Source of the DNA: Paraglomus occultum
Taxonomy: Eukaryota > Glomeromycota > Glomeromycetes > Paraglomerales > Paraglomeraceae
DNA: 31,991 bases
Assembly: GCA_910592205.1 (NCBI GenBank)
Contig: CAJVPJ010000251.1
Span: 1 to 31,991 of the forward strand
Direction: 5' to 3'
Both the position numbers and the translations under genes were made by a program. A model generated the notes under the pieces. It saw nothing but the letters and a program-made list of their open reading frames with translations, ran no database searches and had not been told where the DNA came from. Position 1 is the stretch's first letter. Each line of letters begins with the position of its first letter. Shown here piece after piece: positions 11,982 through 21,980 of this stretch.

Positions 11982-13680
11982 ATGGCTCCTCCTCCAAAAA
12001 ACATAAAGTCAAAGCTTACCATTGACTTGTCAACTATACCTTCCATTTCAACTCCAACCGGTCCACTTTCTCCAACATATAGTGGATTATCTTCTCCCGC
12101 ATTATCTGGTTCCTGGGTTAGCAGCAGGTCTAATGCAGAGCTTACCGCCGCTTTGAAAGATGCCTATACCAAGATCAGAGAGAAAGACAGAGGTAAGCAA
12201 AAGATGATCAAACTATCCCGGCGTGAGATTTAATAATAACAATCCCAACAATGTCTATCTAACTTGTTATTGAATAGCATGTGTTTATCCGACTAAAACT
12301 TGCCCTTCTTTTCTCCCAACCACAATCCTATCAGATCTCACGCTGGCAGCCGAAATCGGTAAAAGCCTTTTGGATAATAATACACTCTTGAAGCAGCATT
12401 GTGAAGCACTAGTACAGGAAATAAAGAAACTGCGAAAAAAAACAAGAGGCACATCGTCTACAATGAATACTGCAGATAAAACGAGCATAACCAGAATACC
12501 GCCTCCCAATGGATCAACCTTCCAAGACGATCTAATGAACTCTGATGAAAGCGATGCAGACTCTGTTACTTCGAACTTGAGCGAAGAATCTGATCTAATC
12601 TTGGCAACTCACCCTCCCATGCGAATGGGTATGCCACCAAAAGAATACGAAATCATACGCAAGCTGGAACTCAGTAATACAGAACTACACGCCAAACTGG
12701 ACAGCATGTCGATCGAAGCACAAGACACCGACAAGCTTAATAAATCCAAGCAACGTAAACTAGAGAGTGAATTAGAAAAACTCCAAGCTGCATATTCGCA
12801 AGCAACCCAAAAGATCGAAGATCTCGAAGCAGATAATGCTCGCATGTCACAACAATATAAAGAAAAGTTACAAGAACTACGTGATCGGAAGAAACCCACG
12901 GAAGAAGAGGAAGACGTACAATTACTGTACAAGAGAATCGACGAGCTCGATGAACAGAACATTACCCTCGAGAAATCAAAAGCAGAATCAGACTCACGGT
13001 TGAGAAAGGCGTTACAGGATATAGACATTCTCCGCGAACGGTGTGCTCACCTGGAGGAGATATCCAGTGACTTTGACAAACTTCAAGGCGAGTATGCCGA
13101 AAAAGAGAATGAGATTTTTGGACTCAGGGCGATGCTTGAAACTGAGAGAACCGCTTACCTGGGCATAAAGTCAACCTCACATACGAGAGCAAATAGTTTT
13201 ACGGATGCAACACTGGGAGGAAGACGACTGTCTGATCCGGATGGCCTGCATGCAGCGCGACTTCAAAAGAGTACTCTGTTGGAGGAACTCGAAGACGAGT
13301 GGTTCCGCGACTTGGCTGAATTCAAGAGAGAGCGAAAGAAATCTTCTAATTCAATGGAGTCACCGCTATTTTCACCAATCGCGTCAGAGGCTGATTTTCG
13401 TGAATTTTATCGGAGAAACAAAGAGTTCATTGACATTGACGACAGGTCTGCAATTGATTACTTATCAGACGATGAATTTTCATACGTTTATCCGGATTAT
13501 GAGGAAGAGATGGAAGCCTTGAGGTTAAAGAGAGACTGGTTCTGGAAACGAGGGGCAAGAGCGGTGCTAAATATTTTTAGATGGGTTTGGAGGTGGTGTC
13601 GATTCTTGGCGCTATTGTTTGCGGCTGTGCTATTAGCAGTATGGCGCGGCCCTGATGAACTATCGGCGTTTGATATGTGA
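11982..13680 (+). CDS. Coiled-coil protein with CC1 box and hydrophobic C-terminal tail; candidate dynein adaptor
   Basis: Two exons, 11982-12192 and 12335-13680, joined in phase 1 across a GTAAGC...ATCAG intron, give 518 residues. Residues 1-60 are Ser/Pro/Thr-rich. The exon junction creates D-L-T-L-A-A-E-I-G-K-S-L-L at about 71-83. This matches the CC1 box (A-A-x-x-G) of BICD, BICDR, Spindly and HAP1/TRAK adaptors, which binds dynein light intermediate chain. Acidic linkers follow, then a long coiled coil (about 187-350). S-P-L-F-S-P-I at 413-419 loosely recalls the Spindly motif, but lacks its acidic residue. The C-terminus has a Trp/Arg-rich stretch and a hydrophobic segment (about 485-507) followed by 11 residues, suggesting a tail anchor. 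By inference it links a membrane to dynein. The ATG at 11982 is chosen over an in-frame start further upstream because the added 47 residues are low-complexity leader-like sequence. Confidence 0.8.
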
Positions 13681-14878
13681 AACAAACTGTGTTAAGAAAA
13701 ATTTTATCTTCTTTTAAAATATTTTTATGTAAAAAACCAAAAATTATTCAAAAACAAAAAAAAAAGCAAAGAAAAAAATGAAAATTTTTTTACAAATTAC
13801 CATCTTTTTTCTTTTTTTACGCTATTTCCTTTATTTTTTTTTACGCTTTATTCTCTTTATACCTAAATTAGAATATACGAGATGATATATGTAAGCAAGT
13901 TCATAGTTCATCAATACATTAACCTACCGTTTCAACGTTGACTCGGTGACGTTATTATGTCATCAAAACAGCGAGTCTCAATGTGGTCTTTCATTCACGA
14001 AAAAGAAAAGCCCGTCTTTTCTTACCCTTTTTTTTTTTCTGTAAATGACTCTCGGGTGAATAAAGACATATTCTCCTGATGTATTATATACTTTTCTTTT
14101 TTCTTTGGTCTCGGATCAAAATAAAATAACTTTGAAATGATAGTATGCTTTTTTTAAAATGAATGTCGTTGACTGATATATGATATCACAATGAGATGAT
14201 GATTTATTGCTTACGCCACGATACATTTTTATATATGTGCAAAGTCACGGAAACGTCAAACACAGCCTGTCAAGTGGGGACCAAGGTACGTTGAAAGGCA
14301 TCAGAATCAACAATGACAATTTTCAAGTGGTACAATGCTATAAAAATAAAACAATAACTGTAAAAATATTTCATGAGAATTGTGAGATCGATGTAACGTG
14401 TATCAATGTCAAACAGAGACACGCTCACTTCTCGCTACTCGAACCTGGTTCGCTCGGCGATGACTCACAATCTGTCTTTATCACATAAATTAGCGGTTGA
14501 AAATCTGCGGAATTGGTCATGGTTACATTTTAATTAAAGCTAAGCATTGAAATTAATTGCGTAAACGTATAACTGTGCCGTTCGAACAGCACCCGAGCTC
14601 TATTGTTCAGAGCTCATTTGCCAACGAGAGCAAGGAAAAGGATTGCAACTATCTGAGTACCAACAAAGGGACGACGATCCGAAAACACTAATCATAATAA
14701 TAACAACAGTAAACTATAACCCAAAGTTAGTCAAACCCTTTTCCAGTGGGCGTTTGACACTCACATGATTTTGGTTGACATAAGAATGACGGAGAACCTG
14801 TATTTCTTTGTATTTCATCAGGTCTACTAATTACTTTGATACCCTACACTACCATTTCACTCAAACACTCTCCTCGCA
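13681..14878. other. Intergenic: 3' flank of CC1-box gene and 5' flank of BTB-TLDc gene
   Basis: 13700-13870 and 14020-14150 are T/A-rich and probably include the 3' untranslated region of the upstream gene. A weak stem GACTCG/CGAGTC brackets about 13940-13976. An open frame at 14207-14488 has no recognisable domain and is not called. The last 60 bases before 14879 are C/T/A-rich, typical of a fungal leader. Confidence 0.45.
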
Positions 14879-16489
14879 ATGTCTGACTACTTGTTAAAAG
14901 ATTTATGCAATGACTATGCTGAATTGCTCAATTGCGAAGATGGTTACGACGTTATCGTCAAGGTGGGAAAAACTCCCGATTTCAAAGAGTTTCACGCACA
15001 CGCAAACATACTCAGAGCAAGGTCAGGATACTTTAGAACAAATCTGACAAAGGATAGAACCAGGAAGGAGGACGGGTGCTACGTAATTGCGATACCGGAT
15101 ATGACACCAAAAATCTTTGAGACATTATTAAGGTCTGACTATGTGACAGCATCGATCAGTTTTAGTTGTATTTCCCAACTGCGCAACTGACTGGCTCTTT
15201 CATGATCATAAAGATACATGTACGCTGGACTAATAGACCTTTCGACACAACGTGATTCGGACGCACTTCAATTGCTTACTTTCGCTGAAAAACTAGACTT
15301 GCAATCACTAGTTACTTTTTGTCAAGATCATTTGATCACTCATTGTGCCGGATGGCTGACGGCTAATCTGATGGATATCCTTCAGTTTGTCTCCCGTTAT
15401 CACTCACTTGGAAAGTTGAAAAACTTTTGCCTGCAGAAAGTCGTCGAGAATCCAGCGTCGGTGTTTTATTCCGATAAATTGTCAAGGCTAGATGAATCTA
15501 TTTTCGGTGAATTGATTGAGCGCGATGATATGGGAATGGAAGAGGTCGATGTGTGGCTACAAGTGATAAGATGGGGAACGTCGAGGGTACGGAATTTGAA
15601 CACTAAGAACAAGTCTGAGTGGTCTCGTGATGATTTTGCTGAATTAGAAAGAGTTCTTCACAATTTACTCCCCAAGATCAGATTCTTTGATATATCATCT
15701 CAAGATTATTACGATAAAGTGCGGCCATATAAAAAGATACTTCCCAAGGACCTCAAAGAACAGCTATTGCATCATTACCTTAAACCGGACTCGACACAAC
15801 CATCCACTGGTCCTCGTGAATCGTCATCCATTATAACATCTACGCTTATCACTCATGCGCATGCCGCATTGATATCCGAATGGATCGATGGGAGTAACTC
15901 TTATGAAGTACCAGAGACATCAAAACATCGATACAAGCTGTTGTATAGGGGTTCTAGAGATGGATTCTCGGCACAAAGTTTTCACGAAAAATGCGATAAT
16001 AGTCCTGGGACGATTGTGTTGATCAAGCCAAGTGGCAATAGCGGAATTATACTAGGCGGATTTAATCCCAACACATGGAACAATTATATTTTAGCAGCTA
16101 GTCAGTATTACAATAGTAACCAGACATACCAATATTCTAACGAGACCTTTATATTCTCCTTCAATGTTGCTAGAAACGACAGTATTGCACCACAGCTGTC
16201 TAGGGTGCACATGGGTAATCAAGCCATTGGGTGCGGTCCTGGTTGGGGTCCATACTTTTACGACGATTTGATGACGTCTGACAATTGTAATTCAAACTCG
16301 GATAGTTGGTATCAACACATGTTTTACAAGTGTGACTTGCTGAAGCGCGACGCGGCGGAACCAAAGAGTAGATGGCATTTTAAAGTGGAGGATTATGAAG
16401 TATTTCACGTATTAAAAAACGTTGTGACCGAAGATCCAATCGAGCATGCGTTTACTCAGCGATTCAAGTGGCCATCGTTGAATAGTTGA
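14879..16489 (+). CDS. BTB-BACK-TLDc domain protein
   Basis: Two exons, 14879-15132 and 15214-16489, join in phase 2 (L-R / Y-M-Y-A-G) over an 81-nt GTCTGA...AAAG intron, giving 509 residues. Residues about 20-95 form a BTB/POZ domain, with G-Y-D-V-I-V-K-V-G, H-A-H-A-N-I-L-R-A-R-S-G-Y-F and F-E-T-L-L-R-Y-M-Y-A-G. A BACK-like helical region follows (about 110-220). Residues about 302-505 are a TLDc domain, with Y-K-L-L-Y-R-G-S-R-D-G-F, H-E-K-C-D and G-I-I-L-G-G-F-N-P. BTB-BACK proteins commonly recruit substrates to cullin-3 ubiquitin ligases. TLDc domains are linked to oxidative-stress responses and V-ATPase binding. Such genes are strongly expanded in Glomeromycotina, so this is probably one paralogue of many. 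Its stop is 85 bp from the convergent RhoGEF stop. Confidence 0.9.
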
Positions 16490-16574
16490 AAAAAAAGAAA
16501 AGAAAGGAAAAGAAAACCCCATGTTGCCGAAAGACAAATAGTAGTAAAATTAATAAATCCGGACCAATCTAACG

Positions 16575-18906
16575 TCAGCTCGTGCTCCAGAAGAAAACGC
16601 CCATATAATTCTTCCGTAATGCTGTAGAATTTTGTAGTAAGCGGATGTCAATGTTGTGATTACAGCAACGTTTTAAGGCCGCACGGCTGTCCAGAGCGTT
16701 AATAGTCAAGCACTGATTCTTGCGCATGTTTACACTGCCCAATAACGGAATGTCGCAACCACCGAAACAGCGTCCTTTATTAGCCAAAACTTGGGTATGC
16801 AATTGAATCAGGAATGCAATCTTGTTCGGTCAAGAAAAATATTAAGTTATATACAAATCAATGTGAACTATTAATTTAAATGTTTCAGATTGAAAGCTTT
16901 GTCTACTTTAACAAGCATTCATTATACTTGTCTATCTGTATCTCACCCATCCTTCTCTTCTCTTCTCTTACACCAGAATAAAACCACCATTCATCCAACC
17001 TTTCGTCATTTCCACGATTTGTATGTCGTCTCAAGACACTGCGTAACGATTTTATCCACACAGTCTTGTCCTTTACATTCGGTGCAGAGAGCAGAAACGT
17101 AGTCTTTCCCGTATGCACAGACGTAACTTCAAACAAACCGTCTGTAGAAAGAAAAAAAAAACGGTATTATAGCATTAGAGACTATTAGAGTGCCAGCCCA
17201 ACCAACCCATACGGACAAATCAGGCCTAGCAAAAGTCAATGAGTATAGACCCATACCCGAATTTTCAGAAACGTTCGTGATTCTTGCCGGCGGGATTATT
17301 AATTTGTACTGTCCATTCTTTTCACGCGTCCATAAAACAATGTCTGAGAATAGGAATACATAAAGTCGGATTTTCTGTGGCTCGGCATTTTGTTCGGGAC
17401 TATAGGCTCCTGGTGATTCAGGAATAATCACTCCGCATAAATAACCCTCATTTATGAGCTCTCTTCCGGGTTTGAGCAGGTTAAAACTCTAGACAGCATG
17501 ATCATGTGAACAAGAACGGTTAAGAAACCAAGTCATTATCGCAGAAAAACCAATTTGCTCCATCTTACAAGAGGTATCTTGATTAGACTCTGGAGTTCAA
17601 TAACACGTCCGTGACTCTCTTCTTTCCGTTTAGCGTCCTCGATTTTGCGAATGAATGCATCCATGCCCTTGTAAAGTTTGTGCGTCGGACAAAAATCCGA
17701 ACTGAGTTGCGGTGTCGCATCGAGTAAACTCTGTAACAAAATAAAGTGTCCATGTTAACACTAGCACTATAATAACACCTCTTATGATGGCACAATATAG
17801 CAGCATCCCCTACTCTCCGTTTTACCTTAAATAGTAAAGGATACTTTGCCAATCTTTGGACAGGTGCTATAAGAAAAGCTTGCAACGGCAACTTTCTGCA
17901 AATGGGCAATTGTTCTTGTTGCTAGACACATGTTCAATATGATATGTTAATTTTTTTGATGGGTTTGGGCTTTCCGACTAATAGTATTTGTAATCTAGAC
18001 CCCTCACTTTTACAAAATTTCCATATTCACTCTCTTCGTTAACTGCCTTTTCGAGCTGTTGCGTTGCTGTCGTATAATTCACCAAATATGATTCATAGAT
18101 ATCGAACCGATCAACCTGTATGTAAATCATACTCTGTGAATAGATGCTCGATTCAGCATTATCAATATTTCATTTAGCCTTTACTTACAAATGGTAAAAG
18201 TACATCCGATACAGCTGTGATGCATGGTTGCTGTTTCATTTGACGAGACTGCAAACACTGACAACCAAAGAAACGGAATCGAGATTGCAATCATTCACAT
18301 TAGCATTATCTTATCTCTGCGCCAACAACGCTTCTTTCTTTCAGTGCCAAGCCCCCGTTTTCCTCTTAATCATCTCACTTGTTATAAAAACGGAAATTAT
18401 TCCTCTCACCATAAGAATGTTGTCATGTAATCTTATCATATCTTCGATATTGCTGAATAGGCGTACCAATTGTTCGCACGGTCTTATTCCTTTTTGAAGA
18501 GCCTGCTTGCAGAACGACTATAAAAAAGTTTGGTTGGGCTCAGTGATGCAAATACCATCAAAACAAAGAGACTATTTTGAACTCTTGGATCCTACACCCG
18601 ATCTCGAGAATTCGAGGTGAATTCCAGTTGCTCGACATGCCATGCAACCATTCCCAACCATTCCCAACTCTTAATTTTTTCATTGCATTTTTTACTTACT
18701 CGATGTACAAACTTTAGATCAGCGAGGTAGTCGGCTTCTGTTACAATCAGTTCATTTATTAATTCTTGCCTTGTAATTTCTTTTGGTGTCAAATTGAGGC
18801 TAATTAGTTCAGCTGGGGTTATTCGATCTCGCCATTTGGATTTGAGAGCAGGGGAGGGAAAGGTATGATTAAGGCGAAGAGTCGAAAGAATTATTTGATC
18901 AGGCAT
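16575..18906 (-). CDS. DH-PH RhoGEF (Dbl family)
   Basis: Nine exons, in gene order: 18906-18700, 18517-18410, 18248-18189, 18115-18008, 17921-17826, 17730-17569, 17488-17203, 17141-16972, 16820-16575. They total 480 residues with consistent phases. The DH domain spans about 45-245: R-Q-E-L-I-N-E-L-I-V-T-E-A-D-Y opens it, L-F-S-N-I-E-D-M follows, and L-P-L-Q-A-F-L-I-A-P-V-Q-R-L-A-K-Y-P-L-L is the conserved helix that contacts the GTPase. The PH domain spans about 255-385, with L-I-N-E-G-Y-L, V-F-L-F-S-D-I-V-L-W and D-K-T-V-W-I-K-S-L. It should load GTP on a Rho-type GTPase at the membrane, acting on cell wall and polarity as Rom2 does. Unlike Rom1/Rom2 there is no C-terminal CNH domain. The junction 17203/17141 uses an unusual GTTGGG donor, and the Cys-rich last exon is the least certain. 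Without it, the frame of exon 8 runs to a stop at 16903. Confidence 0.85.
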
Positions 18907-19157
18907 TCAATCAAGGCGACACTTTAGGGAAAAAGTTGGATATGATGTTAAATAAGTGTTCGGATTGTGCAAGCATTAGACTCGCAGAGTCTCGTCCGAT
19001 GTTAATAGTAGTACATTTAGGATTGAGTAAGGTTTGAAATGCATAAGAACAGAACAAGCCCCTGAGAAATTAAATATTTATGTCATGTGATCTTGATCAC
19101 AAGCTTATTTTCAAAAACCTTCCTGGCCCCGAAAAGGATTGAAACTATATTATTAGA
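18907..19157. promoter_or_regulatory. Divergent promoter region between RhoGEF and CGR1
   Basis: The start codons of the RhoGEF (18906, minus) and CGR1 (19158, plus) face away from each other across 251 bp, so both promoters must lie here or within the neighbouring coding DNA. It contains a palindromic TGTGATCTTGATCACA-like stretch near 19085-19100. I cannot assign a factor to it. Confidence 0.55.
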
Positions 19158-19617
19158 ATGTCATCTACTGATATCTCGGATGTGAACCTTTTTGCAACAC
19201 AGTCATTAAAGCAACCACCTGTCATAGCGCGGAGAGTATCAGGTAAAATAATGAGAGCGTGGGGCAAAAGTTAGCAAGAGAGTCTTTTTTCTCTACAATG
19301 ACTTTTAATTCAATCACATGCCTCCGATAGGCAAAATATGGAAACACCCCAAGCTTGCAACTCGACGTACTCAAATGTCAAAATCCCTCCGTAAGACCTG
19401 GGATCTGCGTGTTCAAGAGCGCAAAGAACGTGAAGCTCTCAAGCTGATAGAAAAAGAGATCAAAGACAGAGAAGAAGCAAAAAGGCAACAAAGGAGAGAG
19501 GCCATTTTAAAGAAGAAAAAGGCTCAGGAAGAGAAGGAACGTCTTGAACATCTAGCCGCAGTGTATTCGGCCAAGAAGATGAAACGATTAAAGAAAAAAC
19601 TTGGCAAGAGAAAATGA
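19158..19617 (+). CDS. CGR1: rRNA-processing protein Cgr1 (CCDC86 family)
   Basis: Two exons, 19158-19242 and 19331-19617, join in phase 1 over an 88-nt GTAAAA...GATAG intron to give 123 residues, close to the roughly 120 of yeast Cgr1. The junction builds the family hallmark V-S-G-K-I-W-K. After it come a stretch with S-L-R-K-T-W-D-L-R-V-Q-E-R-K-E-R, a Lys/Glu-rich coiled coil, and the conserved end R-L-E-H-L-A-A-V-Y-S-A-K-K-M-K-R-L-K-K-K. Cgr1 is a small nucleolar protein needed for pre-60S rRNA processing. The ATG at 19318 lies inside the intron, and starting there would lose the N-terminus and break the V-S-G-K-I-W motif. It is convergent with MSS1, with 196 bp between stops. Confidence 0.88.
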
Positions 19618-19813
19618 AAAAAACGATCGTTGTTGTATCTATCAATCTGTTTATTTAAAAGGCCGATCCATGTCAATTCGAACGTAGCTTTATAATAGAA
19701 TTCATTGTCAAGAGAGCAGTCAACTCTCTCTGGCGGGCGCGATCTATTTTTTTTGTCAGACAAAATGAACATCCGAACAATTGTATTTGTCACCCAAGTT
19801 CCATCACCCCCAT

Positions 19814-21980
19814 TCATTTTCCAATGCAAAAACGCTCAAATATAGCATCAAGCACTTCCTCTACGTTCACTTGACCAGTGATTTTCCCAACAGCGTTTGC
19901 AGCATAACGCAATTCTTCAGCGCGTAATACAACATCGTCTTGCTCTAAAGTCAACATACTACTCGTTATGTCAATTATATTGACATGCAAAATGACTGTC
20001 GTTTTTCCTTACCTGCAAACCGCTCCAACCCTTCAAGACACTCTTGTAGATGCTCTCTATGTCTCGACTGTGTGATCACGGGTGTTTCTGAGGATACAGT
20101 GTCAAATCTAGCATGCAATTAGATAGAAAACAACGTGAGCCAATTGACGCTTGCTACAAAATTGACCGGGGTTATTTTACTCACTTTTCTTTAATTACAT
20201 TCACAAATGCGTCTAGAAAATCTCTAATCCCTTCTCCTGTTTTGCAGGAAATGTTACAAGCTAGTTTGGCGTTGAACTTTACGTCTTTTGTAATTGAGCA
20301 GAGACCTGGGACGAGGTCTATCTTGTTGAGGAGCAAAATGGTGTCTGAATCGATATATGAGGCAATGACTGGATCTAGCATTGTCGGCTGAAGGTCGGCA
20401 GCGGATATCACGCATATTTTAATGTCGGCTGACTGTAATCTGTAAAAAAAGACAGCGTATCAATCATTATCAAATTATATCGAATGATACAATCTATAGA
20501 TGACTCTTTGTACCTCTTCTTGGCTCTTTCTATTCCTATGCTCTCGACTGAATCAGTCGTTTCTCTCAGACCGGCTGTATCTCCTAGTATTAACGGGTAG
20601 CCACCAATGTTCACCGACACTTCCACGACGTCACGGGTCGTCCCAGGAACCGGTGATACTATGGCTGCCTCTCGACAAGCTAAAATAAAAAGACGACGGG
20701 TAAAAAGAAGAGATTTGATGCCCAATACATAAAAACGACAGAGCAACTGGTCTACTGCTCACGTTATTACATACTCAAGTAATTCAAAAAGCTGCTCTTG
20801 CCGGCATTGGGAGGTCCCATAATCGCCACATGTATTCCATTGCGTAATATTTCTCCTCGTCTGTAGTCATGCATATGGTTTCTGATTGATTCTGCAATCT
20901 TGTGCGTACTTCTTGTGACTTTGATGAATGTGAGTTTAGGGCGTGTATATATATCAGCAGTAGATGTTAGACTCTCGCAATTACCTTGATCCATGATTCC
21001 TTCTTCAAGATGTTCATCCTCACCAAAATCAATAATTGCCTCGGTAAGCGCCATGTTCTGAACTAGTTCTTTGCGCCATCCAGAATATAGCTTTTTTAAT
21101 CCTCCCTAAAGCCCCGGACGCGTAAACAGAACAAACTTTATGTTTGTTTCCAACATTGCCTTGCGTCGGAAATGAGAAAGCACTTTTTATGTGCATGTTT
21201 ATCTCGCCTACCTGTGCTTGCTGTAAGGCTAACCGTTTTTGTGCCTCAGTTTCTGCATTAATTAGATCAGCCAACCCTTCTATTTCGGTGAGATCGAGCT
21301 TGTCATTGTCGAACGCTCTAATTATTTAACAAATGCTGATTATAGATCAGCGCGGTGAAGTGTTGGCATTAGGCATAAGCTTTTGTGATTTCGATACTGA
21401 TTTGATATTACCTCCTGGTAAATTCTCCTTTGGCTGCGTGTCTGAATCCTTCAAGAGATCCGAGTGCGTCGAAAACGCCTTTGATAACTGCTGATCCCCC
21501 ATGAACATGAAATTCTGCCACATCTTCACCGGTGTAACTACGCGGTCCTATATCCAAATACGTAAACTTGAAGAATTTCATTGTAAAGACAGTATAGAGA
21601 CAAATGCATACACAAACACAAACCTGGAAACCATAAAGTAAGGCCGTGATCTAGCATTTCATTATTAATAGGATGATAGATCGTGTGAAATATGGCTCTC
21701 CGCGGCGCCAGCTCCTTGGCCAATGTCATTTTCCTTATAGCCTACACAGGAGGCTTGGTTATAAACTATGATAACAAATGCTGATAAAATCATTGTTAAT
21801 TACTTCTCCAGCCTTTGGCCCTGATACTCTGATGACGGCAATTCCCGCTTTTCCTGATCCAGATGATAAGGCAAAGATCGTATCGTGTTGTTTCGGCGAT
21901 ATTACGGTTGAGAAGCATGAGTTTATGACAAGTCTTTTTGAAAGCTTGTTATTCAGGCAATCAGCAACACGTCTGAACAT
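19814..21980 (-). CDS. MSS1: Mitochondrial tRNA-modification GTPase Mss1 (MnmE/GTPBP3)
   Basis: Nine exons, in gene order: 21980-21804, 21741-21624, 21547-21412, 21317-21212, 21105-20775, 20679-20514, 20439-20185, 20107-20013, 19944-19814. They give 504 residues (yeast Mss1: about 526). The N-terminus is basic and Ser-rich, like a mitochondrial presequence. D-T-I-F-A-L-S-S-G and [14 protein letters not shown] mark the folate-binding domain. The G domain has G-P-P-N-A-G-K-S-S (G1), P-G-T-T-R-D (G2), D-T-A-G-L-R-E-T (G3) and N-K-I-D (G4). The protein ends in the family's C-I-G-K, with the essential Cys. With Mto1 it modifies the wobble uridine of mitochondrial tRNAs. The start is the ATG at 21980, since the frame upstream opens only at a GTG (22010). 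A 66-nt in-frame stretch, 20984-20919, has GT-AG ends. If spliced, the protein would be 482 residues. Confidence 0.92.

Noticed and set aside
12609-13028. 139-codon minus-strand frame, Ser/Cys-rich
   Set aside because: Antisense shadow of the coiled-coil coding exon.
14207-14488. 93-codon plus-strand open frame upstream of the BTB-TLDc gene
   Set aside because: No domain recognised, no clear splice link to the BTB gene, and no leader-like signal.
18556-18591. Possible 36-nt exon in the RhoGEF between exons 1 and 2
   Set aside because: Splice signals and phase allow it, but skipping it gives the usual spacing of the DH domain between D-L-K-F and L-F-S-N-I.
19318-19330. ATG at 19318 as the start of CGR1
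   Set aside because: It lies inside the intron. Splicing 19242 to 19331 creates the conserved V-S-G-K-I-W-K and an extra N-terminal exon.
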